Position numbers and translations under genes: made by a program. The notes below the pieces were generated by a model, which saw only the letters and a list, made by a program, of their open reading frames with translations, did no database searches and had not been told where the DNA came from. A stretch of 64,000 bases of DNA from JAGWBF01 sp963663025 (GTDB lineage Bacteria > Chloroflexota > Dehalococcoidia > Lucifugimonadales > JAGWBF01): NCBI GenBank assembly GCA_963663025.1, contig OY760073.1, positions 1,922,001 to 1,986,000 on the forward strand, read 5' to 3'. Shown here piece by piece: positions 1 to 8,706 of this stretch (positions are counted from its first letter, which is position 1; each line of letters opens with the position of its first letter).

Positions 1-29
1 TAATTACCTCTTAGTGCAGAAGCTAGCTT

Positions 30-52
30 ACAACAAACACAAGTGTGGTTGT
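30..52. promoter_or_regulatory. Imperfect dyad upstream of the first ORF
   Basis: ACAAC and GTTGT flank the inner pair CACA-AG-TGTG just before the ATG at 58. It could be an operator or a weak hairpin. Nothing else supports a role, and the window starts too close to judge the promoter. Confidence 0.2.
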
Positions 53-57
53 CAACT

Positions 58-330
58 ATGAGCAGGCGCAGGAAGAACGGAGACCTGACCGACTATGAGT
101 TGGCTTGGGTTGTGCGGGAAGTTTCCAAGCTCACCAACAAGAGTTTCCGTGAGATCGGAGAGAACCTTGCCAACGAAATGTCCGACAATGAGGATGTTCT
201 CTCCGAGGATGACTTCGAGCTAGGGAACAACATCGCTGCCACGCTGGAAACGCTTTGGCCCAGAGAGGGATTATGGCAGCCTGGGCCGAATGCAGAGCGG
301 GCATTGAAGCTAATCCAACGGGTGCTGTAG
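58..330 (+). CDS. Hypothetical small acidic protein, transposase-linked
   Basis: This encodes about 90 residues if started at the ATG at 58, whose product begins MSRRRKNG; an upstream in-frame start at 43 is possible. The N-terminus is basic. The middle is acidic (SDNEDVLSEDDFE), and the rest looks helical. I recognise no domain, signal peptide or membrane segment. Its stop codon (TAG, 328-330) overlaps the GGAG ribosome site of the transposase, so the two are probably translated together. It could be an accessory or regulatory protein of the insertion sequence, or an unrelated gene beside which the element landed. Function is unknown. Confidence 0.5.
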   Translation: MSRRRKNGDLTDYELAWVVREVSKLTNKSFREIGENLANEMSDNEDVLSEDDFELGNNIAATLETLWPREGLWQPGPNAERALKLIQRVL

Positions 331-338
331 GAGCTCAC

Positions 339-1499
339 ATGACCGAGTTTACCGAGACCACAACCTACATCATCACCTGCCCCGACTGCCAGGGGAATAA
401 GGTCAGGAAGCACGGCTTCCAGGCAGGGCAGCAACGCTATTTCTGCAAGGGCTGTAAAAAGGCGTTCCGTGCCAACGGCAAAGCCCAGGGCCGCAGAATG
501 GACGCCGACATGGTGGGTTCCGCCATCAGGGACTACTACACTGGCAAAAGCTACAAGCAGATTGCCGAAGGGCTGAAGAATGAGTACGACCTGGCGAAGG
601 AGCCGAGCAAGGCCACCATCTATGAGAACGTGAGGGATTACACCACCAAGGCCGTTGGGGAGCTGAAAGACCACAAGGCCAAGACGGGCGGCCACTGGGT
701 AGCCGATGAAATGCAGGTGGATGTGGGCGGGGAAAAGGTGTGGCTGTGGAACGTGATGGACTCCAAGACCCGCTACATTCTGGCATCCCATCTGACACCA
801 AGACGGGATGCCCAAGCCGCCAGGGTGGTCTTGCGAAAGGCGGCGCTGGCGGCAGATAAGCCCCCCACAAGCATCACGACCGACAAGCTACGTTCCTACA
901 TTCCAGCCGTCAAGGATGTCATTCCCGAGTCCAAGCATATCCAGTCCGAGGGGATGCGGGCCAAGGTCAACAACAACCTTTCGGAGCGTTTGCAAGGGAC
1001 CTTCAGAGACCGCATAAAGACTTTGCGGGGCCTCGACAGCATCAAGACTGGTCAGCACTACCTCGACGGCTGGACGCTGACTTACAACCATTTCCGAGGC
1101 CATGAAAGCCTTGGGAATAAGACGCCAGGGGAGAAGGCGAAGATGAAGCCTCCGTTCAGGGAGTGGGCAGACGTGGTAAAAGCAGGGGCCGCAACCCTGC
1201 CGAAGGTAAAGGCGGGGAAGCGGCCATCGCTATCGTTACCGAAGTCGAGACAGCCAAAAGCCAGCCAGGATAAGGAAGCTGGCACGAAACGACGTGGACG
1301 CATCAAACCGCCCAAGCCTGTGTTGCCGAAGGTGGGACGGTCTCAAGCAGACCAGGGTAAGAAAGCTGGCAAGAGACCACGTGGTCTTATCGAACCGCCC
1401 AAGCCTGTGTTGCCGAAGGTGGGACGCCGTGCCAAGAAGCCTAAATCTCGAACTCCCAGGTGGGCAAGAGTCATCCCACGTCTGCCACGACGGAATTAA
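339..1499 (+). CDS. IS6/IS240-like DDE transposase with zinc ribbon
   Basis: The predicted transposase has 386 residues. The ATG at 339 is chosen because GGAG (330-333) lies five bases upstream; the frame is open back to 255. The N-terminus is a zinc ribbon with Cys14, Cys17, Cys36 and Cys39, followed by a helix-turn-helix-like segment (residues 55-105). The DDE core shows Asp123 (VADEMQVD), Asp182 (TTDKLRSY) and Glu216 (NLSERLQGTF), with the downstream DRIKTLRG and YNHFRGHESL motifs. After about residue 272 comes an unusual Lys/Arg/Pro-rich tail of over 110 residues. It holds two copies of PPKPVLPKVGR, repeated at DNA level at 1306-1339 and 1394-1426. The stop codon lies inside a 32-bp palindrome. 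The tail is not part of the usual IS6 core and may bind DNA. Confidence 0.85.
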   Translation: MTEFTETTTYIITCPDCQGNKVRKHGFQAGQQRYFCKGCKKAFRANGKAQGRRMDADMVGSAIRDYYTGKSYKQIAEGLKNEYDLAKEPSKATIYENVRDYTTKAVGELKDHKAKTGGHWVADEMQVDVGGEKVWLWNVMDSKTRYILASHLTPRRDAQAARVVLRKAALAADKPPTSITTDKLRSYIPAVKDVIPESKHIQSEGMRAKVNNNLSERLQGTFRDRIKTLRGLDSIKTGQHYLDGWTLTYNHFRGHESLGNKTPGEKAKMKPPFREWADVVKAGAATLPKVKAGKRPSLSLPKSRQPKASQDKEAGTKRRGRIKPPKPVLPKVGRSQADQGKKAGKRPRGLIEPPKPVLPKVGRRAKKPKSRTPRWARVIPRLPRRN

Positions 1500-1525
1500 C
1501 TGTCACTGGCCAGTGACAGTTAATT
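1494..1525. repeat. Perfect 32-bp palindrome at transposase 3' end
   Basis: The arms AATTAACTGTCACTGG (1494-1509) and CCAGTGACAGTTAATT (1510-1525) are exact reverse complements with no spacer. The transposase stop TAA (1497-1499) lies inside the left arm. No T-run follows, so it is not a standard intrinsic terminator. It could be the right end of the element, a regulator site or a cruciform. I did not find a matching copy near base 1. Confidence 0.8.
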
Positions 1526-1803
1526 GGACGCAAAACGTCAAACACTACTAGCAAACGGAACCGGTAGCTGCACACCCCCATGTTTTCCGGCACGAGAAGG
1601 GTGCAGTCGCACCCCCTCCGTTTGGCCAGCAGGGAGTACACCAGGCACCACATCACCGCCGAAGGTTCAATGAACTCGCAAGTCCGCAAATCAATCTCCA
1701 CGCTGGATTCTCTGAACTCGGAAGCCCGGGGGTCTGGCACAGCGAACCCCTTCAAATTGCCTGGATGATTAAACCTGGGTAAGGGTACAAACCTCACAGG
1801 CAT
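1526..1803 (-). pseudogene. Truncated STAS-like domain protein fragment
   Basis: Read on the minus strand from the ATG at 1803, the frame gives about 90 residues. They include SSVEIDLRTCEFIEPSAV and CDCTLLVPEN, the strand-helix pattern of STAS / anti-sigma-factor-antagonist domains, where the 'FI(D/E)PSAV' segment follows the central strand. After VCSY the similarity degrades, and the frame runs into the palindrome at 1525. It looks like the N-terminal part of a gene cut by the insertion element, with the 3' part not visible in the window. The assignment rests on motif pattern only. Confidence 0.4.
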
Positions 1804-1879
1804 CGGCCCTCTGAAGGCTCCTCCGGGGCCAGCCCGCCCCCCATCTCCCAGTCCATCGGCACAGCACCCTCTATCTGAT

Positions 1880-2700
1880 ACATGGCTCAAGTATAACAGC
1901 ACGCCGGGCAAGAAGGCCTTTATCCCCCTCACCCCAGCCCTCTCCCACCAGGGGAGAGGGAGCCCCAATATCTCCCCCCTCCCTTGATGGGAGGGGACTA
2001 AGGGGAGGGTGAAGCACTGAAGGGAGCCATCCTGCTAGCCGGCAGCGCTCCGTCCTGGATTGCGGCCTTCGCCGCAATGACGAACAAGGTGGAGGGCGCC
2101 CCAGCCGTTCGTGCTGAGGCTCTCGAAGCACGAAGGGAGGGTGAAGGACGAACCCCACCGTCATTGCGGCGTAGGCCGCAATCCAGGAAACACAGGCCGG
2201 GAACAGGCCGCCCATACCGTCCCCCCTGTCCGTTCGCCCTTCGAGTCCCCTCAGGGTGAACGGCTGTACAGGCCCACGCCCCCCGATTCTCCCCTTCGAG
2301 TCCCCTCAGGGCGAACGGGCAATGCGGCTGACTCCCCCCGTTCGTGCTGAGCACCCCCTGTCCGTTCGTGCTGAGGCTCTCGAAGCACGAAGGGGCAGAC
2401 CGCCCCTGCACTAGAGCCATCCTGGAACCCGGCAGCGCTCCGTCCTGGATTGCGGCCTACGCCGCAATGACGAATATCCTTGCAATGATGAAAAGCCTGG
2501 GGGGCCCAGGGCCAGGAAGGCGTCGGGGGTGAAGACAACGCCCCCACCGTCATTGCGGCGTAGGCCTCAATCCAGGAAACCTAGGCCGGAGGCAGGCCGC
2601 CCATACCGTCTCCCCTGCCCGTTCACCCTTCGAGAGCCTCAGGGCGAACGGACGGCTTCCCTCAGGGTGAACGGACATCCTGGCCCGGGCGGGAGGGGGT
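1880..2700. repeat. Repeat island 1
   Basis: No convincing gene lies between 1804 and 2938. Four short families recur here and in later islands. A is a ~29-base hairpin (ATTGCGGC-4-GCCGCAAT, flanked by CCTGG and GACG) at about 2053-2082, 2160-2189, 2442-2472 and a decayed copy at 2548-2576. B is a hairpin of the type CGTTCGCCCTTCGAG...CAGGGTGAACG, with many copies between 2100 and 2675. C is the pair of C/G-rich boxes around CTCTCCCACCAGGGGAGAGG and CTCCCTTGATGGGAGGGG, at about 1922-2010. D (CCCGCTTGCGCGGG) appears in later islands. Confidence 0.85.
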
Positions 2701-2748
2701 GAAATTGGAAAGGGAATCCACTTTGGGACAGAAAGACGCAAAAATACC

Positions 2749-2778
2749 TTGACAATAAAAATGGGTTGGTGTTAGAAA
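2749..2778 (+). promoter_or_regulatory. Promoter of the large surface protein
   Basis: TTGACA (2749-2754) is a perfect -35 box. TAGAAA (2773-2778) is a 4/6 -10 box with an 18-base spacer. It predicts a transcript with a 5' leader of about 155 bases before the ATG at 2939. The leader holds the stem TTCCGG/CCGGAA (2855-2875) and the small hairpin CTGG-TGAA-CCAG (2903-2914). Confidence 0.5.
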
Positions 2779-2938
2779 TAGTACTGATCCTTCACTGGAA
2801 AGGGTTTCTTGTGTATTATTCTGCGTTGAACACTGGTCGCCGAACCCTGCCCAGTTCCGGAGTTGCGAACCGGAAGGATAGAAGTGGCAAAAATATTCCA
2901 GCTCTGGTGAACCAGGAAGCAAAAGGGGAGAGGAACTG

Positions 2939-5900
2939 ATGAAGATTCAAAGGTCCAGGTACTTTCTAGGCGGAATAGGCGTACTGCTCCTGCTCTTAGT
3001 GGGCGCATTGTGGGCAGTGGCTGCCGTTGCTTCTCCTTCCGGACAAACCCAGGGGACCATCGCGTTGGATGACACCTACGTGAGGTCCGACTGCGGCGCC
3101 GGCTCTGCCGACGACTGCACGCTCAAGGTCACGGTTAACGATGCCGACCTGAGCAAGCCCGTAGCGGTCGGCCACGGCAAAGACCGCAGCGTGAGCGTAA
3201 CTATCACCAAAGAGGTCAGCGCGGCCAGGTTCAACACCCTGGTTGTCGATATTGACGGTGGCATGGCCTTCACGGCCCAGGACGCGGATGATAAGGGGAC
3301 TGTCTCTCACACACCGGACCGGGACGGCGTGCTCCCCATAGTCGGCAGCGTCTCCATTGACTACGACAACAGCACTGGTATCGGCTCCTCTAAGAGCCCC
3401 GACGTCGAAGTGGCCCGTGATCGGGTGCAGGGCGGCAAGCAGCTGATCGATCTGAAGCTTAACAAAAACCTGGACGCTAACGACGTTATCGCCCTGTCCT
3501 ACAACACCTCGGATGAAGAGGGAACCGTCGCCTCCGTCAGGGGCGACGAAGGCACCATGTACCTGAACCTCCAGGAGCAGCTCGGCGGGACCGAGTCGGG
3601 CTTCGGCGGCCAGGGCAAGTACGCCGGGACCTTCGAAGTCGCCAAGAGCGTCACCATAGATGTGAACGACATCAAGGGCGAGCAGCACATGGTCCCCGCC
3701 GGGCTACGGAGCGGAAGGCAGTTCACAGAGAACCTGGAAGTCGGAGATGCCGACATTGCCGATAACGGGACCGTAGAGGTTACAGTCAGCAACCCCACCC
3801 TGCGGGACAACGACAAAGACGGCGACATTGCCGACGACATTAAGATCCTCAGGGGAGAGGTGGAAGACCCGGTTGTCGTCAATGCCGGGACGGGAACGAT
3901 AACGTTCACCGCTACCGATGACATCAAGGCCAACTCCACCATCAGGATCAGCTACTACGGCGACGATCACTTCAACATAGACCTGGACTACAGCCCCGCG
4001 CGGGATGACCTGACAGAGTCCGACATAGCGGTTCCCCAACCCGGCATGTTCAGCGACCTCTACAAGTGGCGCAAGGCCACCAGAAGCCGCATAACCCTCA
4101 GCGTGGAGGCGAACACGCCTTCCAACGGAGCGGTCCTGGCAGTCTCCTACAAGGGTACCCAAACGGTCGTTAACCAGGACGGAGACATAGCTGCCGGAGG
4201 TGAATTCGAAGTCGAGCTCATAGAGAGGGCGAATACCGTGCCCGTTAACATCACCGTGCTTGGCGACAACGGAAGCACGACCGATGTGAACGCGGTCGCC
4301 ACGGGAGATGGCAAGACCTGGGCGCGAGTCACCTTCACGGCAGGCGCCGACCCCGTTAAGGACGGCCAGTCCTTCTACATACACTACGACGACATGGAAT
4401 TCCCCAAGGCCTTCAACCCCCAGAACGCCCTGGACGCCGAAGCTACCACCAGGCCCATCCTGAAGGTCGATCCCAGCCCGGCGGGCGAGGCCCGGGCCAT
4501 CTATGATGATGTCACCGGAGGCGATGCCAGCATCGTGGCAACGGTGGAGAACTCGGGGCCGTCGGTGAGCGGCGCGTCCCCGGCCAACGGCAGCTCCTTT
4601 GCGCCGGCCAACGCCCCCACCCTGTCGGTCGTCATCACCGACATGCCTGCGCCACCCCTGGGGTCCGGCGTGGACACAGATACGGTCGAGTTCTACGTCA
4701 GCACCGCCGGCGCCAAGACGATGACGGGAGGCCAGACCTTCACCGGTGACCTGAGCACCGACGACGCGGGCGTCGTAACGGCTTCCCTGCCTCTCATCAA
4801 CGACCCCAACAAGCGGACTGACGAGTTGAACATCAAGGACGGGGATGCACCGAACATCAGCTGGTGGGTGACAGTCGCGGACAAGGTCGGGAACGAGACC
4901 ACCAGCGACGCCAAGCCCGACGACAAGGACGACAAGACCACCGACGATGTGGGCAACCAGCCCTACACCCTGAAGATAGACACCACCGCCCCCAAGTCGG
5001 TTGACGAAAACACGGTGACGGGTCAGTACTACGATGCGTCCGAGAAGGACTCCTCCAAGCGCATCAAGGACAACCGTCGCAACAGCATACGGCTGGCCTT
5101 TGACGACCCCATTAACGCCGACAGCGTGGACGCCGACGACTTCACGGTTACGTCCGGCGGCGCGACCATAGCGGTTGAATCCGCGGACGTACAGGGCAGC
5201 GACATCTACCTGACCCTGGCCGAAGACCTGTCTTCGGATGCGACCCCCACGGTGACCGTCCTGGCCACCGACGACCGGATCACAAACACGGCGGGCAACA
5301 TGCTGGCCACGGGCGACATCAAGGTCAGCGACTATATCGACCCCGGCATCAGCGTGTCCCTGTCCAAGAGCCTGAGCACCGGCGACCTGAGCGTGACCGT
5401 CGCCACCGACGAGGACATAATCAGCGTTCCCTCGGTTGACCTGTACTTCGGCGATACCAGGATACGCGCCGTGGGCAGCGCCAAGCGGACCTCGCCCACG
5501 GTCAACGAGTGGACCTTCGCGGTCACCATAACCGAGCGGGCCGACGGCTCCGATGACGGAGACAACAACGACTCCGATGGCGTGTACAGCGTGATTTCAA
5601 GCGCCCTGGACAAGGCCAGGAACCGGGCCGAAGTGGGCAACAAGGACACCTCGAAGGACAACGCCATCAAGTTCGAGATAGACACCGACCTGGACAACCT
5701 AATGGTTGAGGACGACGGGGACTTCGACACCCTGTCCTCGGGCGACCTGGTGGGCGAGACGGACATCTACTATTTCGGCCTGAAGTGGAACGACGACAAG
5801 GAGTACGACGGGGACAGCCACAAGGGCGTTACCCTGACCACCGCCGTGCTGAACTCGGGCGACAAGGACAACGAAGTGGACCTGACGGCGGGCATAGATC

Positions 5901-6634
5901 CTGCCGGCTCGGCGACCAGCTTCACCATAACGGCCGAGGGCCTGCCCAAGGGCAAACACACCCTGACGGTCAGAGGTGTGGACGATGCCGGGAACAAGTC
6001 GGAGAACGTCACGATAAACTTCACGATCACCGAGCTCTCCTTCGACTTCCAGCTACGGCGGGGCGTGAACCACATCTCCCTGCCCAGGAACCCGGCTAAC
6101 ATGGACATCAACGCGGTGTTCGGAGAGGTGTCCCAGGTAACCTCGGTGTTCACCTACGTGGACGGCACACCCAAGGCAGCCTTCCGCGACCCGGCCACCA
6201 ACGAGTTCGTGGGCGACCTGACGCAGATAGACGCCAGCCATGCCTACGGCGTGGAGTCCACGGGCAGCGTGAAGATAACCATAGCCATACCCAACGTGTC
6301 GGGCAGCGTGGCGCCCCCGACGGTGATGGTGAACCAGGGCTGGAACTTCGTGCCTGTGATCACCCTGGACGACATCAACGTGATCAACGACCAGCCCGTG
6401 ATGGACGCCGACGCGTACCTGGGCTTCGGGTGGACCAGCGGTTGGACATTCTTCAACAGCAGGTGGACATCCATAGCGCCCGATCCCAAGAACGACAACC
6501 TCAACTGCGACAACGACGCCCAGGAGAGCGGTGAGGTGCACATAGGCAGAGGCTACTGGGTGTACTACGAGGGCGCATCGAGCCTGAACCCAGGCTCAGT
6601 ACCCACCAAGGCAAGCTGCACGCCTAGCTCGTAG
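2939..6634 (+). CDS. Large secreted Ig-like repeat surface protein
   Basis: This 1231-residue protein starts with an uncleaved or Sec-type signal (basic start, hydrophobic residues about 9-32). A long, very acidic (Asp-rich), beta-strand-rich ectodomain follows. Around residues 530-700 it resembles bacterial Ig-like modules (SGASPANGSSF, DTTAPKSVDEN), and around 700-1030 SbsA/Big-type Ig folds. The C-terminal ~190 residues contain two aromatic/Gly modules (GVNHISLP, NQGWNFVPV, GRGYWVYY) of a kind common at the end of Chloroflexi exported proteins. There is no second membrane segment or LPXTG signal. AGGGGAGAGG lies just upstream of the ATG. A strong promoter, long leader and strong terminator suggest high expression, perhaps an S-layer or adhesin protein. 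The exact role is inferred. Confidence 0.75.
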   Translation: MKIQRSRYFLGGIGVLLLLLVGALWAVAAVASPSGQTQGTIALDDTYVRSDCGAGSADDCTLKVTVNDADLSKPVAVGHGKDRSVSVTITKEVSAARFNTLVVDIDGGMAFTAQDADDKGTVSHTPDRDGVLPIVGSVSIDYDNSTGIGSSKSPDVEVARDRVQGGKQLIDLKLNKNLDANDVIALSYNTSDEEGTVASVRGDEGTMYLNLQEQLGGTESGFGGQGKYAGTFEVAKSVTIDVNDIKGEQHMVPAGLRSGRQFTENLEVGDADIADNGTVEVTVSNPTLRDNDKDGDIADDIKILRGEVEDPVVVNAGTGTITFTATDDIKANSTIRISYYGDDHFNIDLDYSPARDDLTESDIAVPQPGMFSDLYKWRKATRSRITLSVEANTPSNGAVLAVSYKGTQTVVNQDGDIAAGGEFEVELIERANTVPVNITVLGDNGSTTDVNAVATGDGKTWARVTFTAGADPVKDGQSFYIHYDDMEFPKAFNPQNALDAEATTRPILKVDPSPAGEARAIYDDVTGGDASIVATVENSGPSVSGASPANGSSFAPANAPTLSVVITDMPAPPLGSGVDTDTVEFYVSTAGAKTMTGGQTFTGDLSTDDAGVVTASLPLINDPNKRTDELNIKDGDAPNISWWVTVADKVGNETTSDAKPDDKDDKTTDDVGNQPYTLKIDTTAPKSVDENTVTGQYYDASEKDSSKRIKDNRRNSIRLAFDDPINADSVDADDFTVTSGGATIAVESADVQGSDIYLTLAEDLSSDATPTVTVLATDDRITNTAGNMLATGDIKVSDYIDPGISVSLSKSLSTGDLSVTVATDEDIISVPSVDLYFGDTRIRAVGSAKRTSPTVNEWTFAVTITERADGSDDGDNNDSDGVYSVISSALDKARNRAEVGNKDTSKDNAIKFEIDTDLDNLMVEDDGDFDTLSSGDLVGETDIYYFGLKWNDDKEYDGDSHKGVTLTTAVLNSGDKDNEVDLTAGIDPAGSATSFTITAEGLPKGKHTLTVRGVDDAGNKSENVTINFTITELSFDFQLRRGVNHISLPRNPANMDINAVFGEVSQVTSVFTYVDGTPKAAFRDPATNEFVGDLTQIDASHAYGVESTGSVKITIAIPNVSGSVAPPTVMVNQGWNFVPVITLDDINVINDQPVMDADAYLGFGWTSGWTFFNSRWTSIAPDPKNDNLNCDNDAQESGEVHIGRGYWVYYEGASSLNPGSVPTKASCTPSS

Positions 6635-6660
6635 GCATCCCCCAAGACCCGGACCCGGAA

Positions 6661-6697
6661 GAGGGGCCCCGCCAGTCGGCGGGGCCCCTCGCTTTTT
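6661..6697 (+). terminator. Intrinsic terminator of the surface-protein gene
   Basis: GAGGGGCCCCGCC (6661-6673), loop AGTC, and GGCGGGGCCCCTC (6678-6690) form a perfect 13-bp GC stem, followed by GCTTTTT. It lies 27 bases after the stop codon at 6634. Confidence 0.9.
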
Positions 6698-6714
6698 CTG
6701 CGGGCCATACATCC

Positions 6715-7760
6715 TCGTCGTTCCCGCTTGCGCGGGAACCTGCGCTGGCTCGGCGCAGGGCGTCCGTTCGCCCTGAGGCTGTCCGTTCGCCCTTCGAGAG
6801 CCTCAGGGTGAACGGACAACACGGGCCAACCTGTCCCAGTCCCTGACTTTCCTGGATTGCGGCCTTCGCCGCAATGACGACACCCCCGTTGATGCTTCGA
6901 GTTCCCCCTTCGAGAGCCTCAGGACAGGCTCAGGGTGAACGGACAGCGGCGGGGCAGCCTGGCCCAGTCCCTGACTTTCCTGGATTGCGGCCTTCGCCGC
7001 AATGACGAAGGACGTGGATGATGTGAGAAAGGGCAGGGGACGCAAGGCCAGGTAGGGCGATGGTGTAACGAAAGGCCTCCCGTCATTGCGGCGGAGGCCG
7101 CAATCCAGGACGGAGCACTGCCCGGTACCAGGCTGGCTCCAACATTACGATGAACGCGGCGAACGATGCGGAATCTCAGTTAGTGTTGCGTTGGGGCACC
7201 TGGATTCATTCCAAAGTTTCCTGGATTGCGGCCTTCGCCGCAATGACGAAGAGCGTGGCGGGTGAGAGCTGTCCGTTCGTCCTTCGAGAGCCTCAGGGTG
7301 AACGGACGCCCCGATCCACCCTAGTCCCGGTCTGACTTTCCTGGATTGCGGCCTCCGCCGCAATGACGGAGGACATGGATGGTGTGAGCAAGGGCAGGGG
7401 ACGCAAGGCCAGGTAGGGCGATGGTGTAACGAAAGGCCTCCCGTCATTGCGGCGGAGGCCGCAATCCAGGACGGAGCACTGCCCGGTACCAGGCTGGCTC
7501 ACACCCCCTACCGTCGTTCCCGCGAAACTTGTCCTCGTGAAAACGGGGAGGGGAAACCTATGCTGGAATGCAGCAGGGCTGTCCGTTCACCCTTCGAGAG
7601 CCTCAGGGTGAACGGGCAACACGGGCCAACCTGTCCCAGTCCCTGACTTTCCTGGATTGCGGCCTTCACCGCAATGACGGCGTCCCCCGTTCATGCTTCG
7701 AGTCCCCCCTTCGAGAGCCTCAGGGTGAACGGACAGCAGCGGGAGGGACGGGAAGTGGGG
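6715..7760. repeat. Repeat island 2 with 169-bp duplication
   Basis: This gene-free stretch between 6698 and 7772 is built from the same families as island 1. Family A copies lie near 6850, 6979, 7081, 7218, 7340, 7442 and 7650. Family B copies lie near 6764-6818, 6900-6945, 7270-7308, 7580-7616 and 7705-7735. A D-type hairpin lies near 6719-6740. A block at 6971-7139 recurs at 7332-7500 (offset 361) with only a few differences, so whole segments have been duplicated rather than single elements. Confidence 0.85.
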
Positions 7761-7772
7761 TGGGGTGAGGTC

Positions 7773-8663
7773 TTACCCGGAGCGGGGGAGGCCGCGGGGT
7801 TCGAGGAGGACGATGCGCAGCTCGGCGGGGAGGCTGGTGGCGGAGATGGTGAGCCTCGGCTGGGGGGCCACGTCCCGGATGCCCATCTCCCGCAGGAAGT
7901 CGTCCACGGCGCCCAGGTCAGCCGACCGGGCCGGGGGAGCATCCTGCCGGGGAGGCTCCTGCTCCTCGGGCGCAGCCGCGGCGGGCGCGGGCTGGTCCGG
8001 CGGAGGCGTGGTGGGGGCTGGCTGGGAAGAACCACCCATCAGCCCTTCGAGCCCAAGCTGCCGGATGCCCCCGGTCTCCCCAGACTCGGGCTCCTGCCCG
8101 TCGTCCGTGGGGGGTTCATCCTGGACGGCTGTGGCGGCCGGGGCGGATGGCGTTGAGGCGAAGCGCAGGCCGGGCAGTCGGTAGTGCATGGGCACCACAA
8201 CCCTGGGTCCCAATGCCCGCACCATTTCGGCGGCGCCGGGAGCGTCGATGGTGCACCCTCCGCCCACGGGGATGAGGAGGATGTCCAGGGGGGACAACTC
8301 CTGCACCTGGCGGGGCGTGAGGCGGGCGCTGACATCCCCCAGGTGGCACACCCGCAGGCGCTCGATCTCGAACAGGTAGGCGGTGTTGCGCTTGGAAGGG
8401 GGGTCGCCCGCGCCCTTGGGGGTCATGACGCCGGTGACGTAGATGCCCGACAGCTCGTACTCGCCGGGCCCGTCCAGCACCCTGGGCGCGCCGGCCAGGG
8501 CTTCCCGGCAGCTATGGTTGGGGTGCCGGTGGCTGACGGTAGCCAGGGTGGGGGCCGGCTCCCGCAGCTCCAGGCCGATGGACGGCGGGAATGGGTCCGT
8601 GATGATGGATGTCTCATCGGACCGGATGCGAAAGCACGAATGTCCCAGCCATGTTAAGTCCAA
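7773..8663 (-). CDS. MBL-fold metal-dependent hydrolase-like protein
   Basis: The 296-residue protein starts at a TTG (8663) preceded by AGGCAGG. Its first ~180 residues are a metallo-beta-lactamase fold of the UPF0173/UlaG type: LTWLGHSCFRI, TDPFPPS, ATVSHRHPNHS, HLGDVS, LLIPVGGGCTID and VVPMHYR. A low-complexity Pro/Glu/Ala/Gln linker (about 185-255) precedes a short conserved-looking C-terminal segment. The metal motif HxHxDH reads HRHPNH, with Asn where a ligand Asp is usual, so metal binding may be altered. The linker suggests a two-part protein. It stands alone between repeat islands. The substrate is unknown. Confidence 0.75.
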   Translation of the reverse strand: MDLTWLGHSCFRIRSDETSIITDPFPPSIGLELREPAPTLATVSHRHPNHSCREALAGAPRVLDGPGEYELSGIYVTGVMTPKGAGDPPSKRNTAYLFEIERLRVCHLGDVSARLTPRQVQELSPLDILLIPVGGGCTIDAPGAAEMVRALGPRVVVPMHYRLPGLRFASTPSAPAATAVQDEPPTDDGQEPESGETGGIRQLGLEGLMGGSSQPAPTTPPPDQPAPAAAAPEEQEPPRQDAPPARSADLGAVDDFLREMGIRDVAPQPRLTISATSLPAELRIVLLEPRGLPRSG

Positions 8664-8706
8664 GTTACGACCTGCCTCACTTTGTTTTCCTCATCACCTC
8701 TAGCGC

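Noticed and set aside
1494..1525. Intrinsic terminator of the transposase gene
   Set aside because: The palindrome has no loop and is followed by GGACGC rather than a T-run. It is reported only as a palindrome.
1998..2553. Open frames with peptides like SLRRRPQSRK, VIAAKAAIQ and FALRLSKG
   Set aside because: These are translations of families A and B and appear in many frames and islands. They are typical spurious calls over such repeats.
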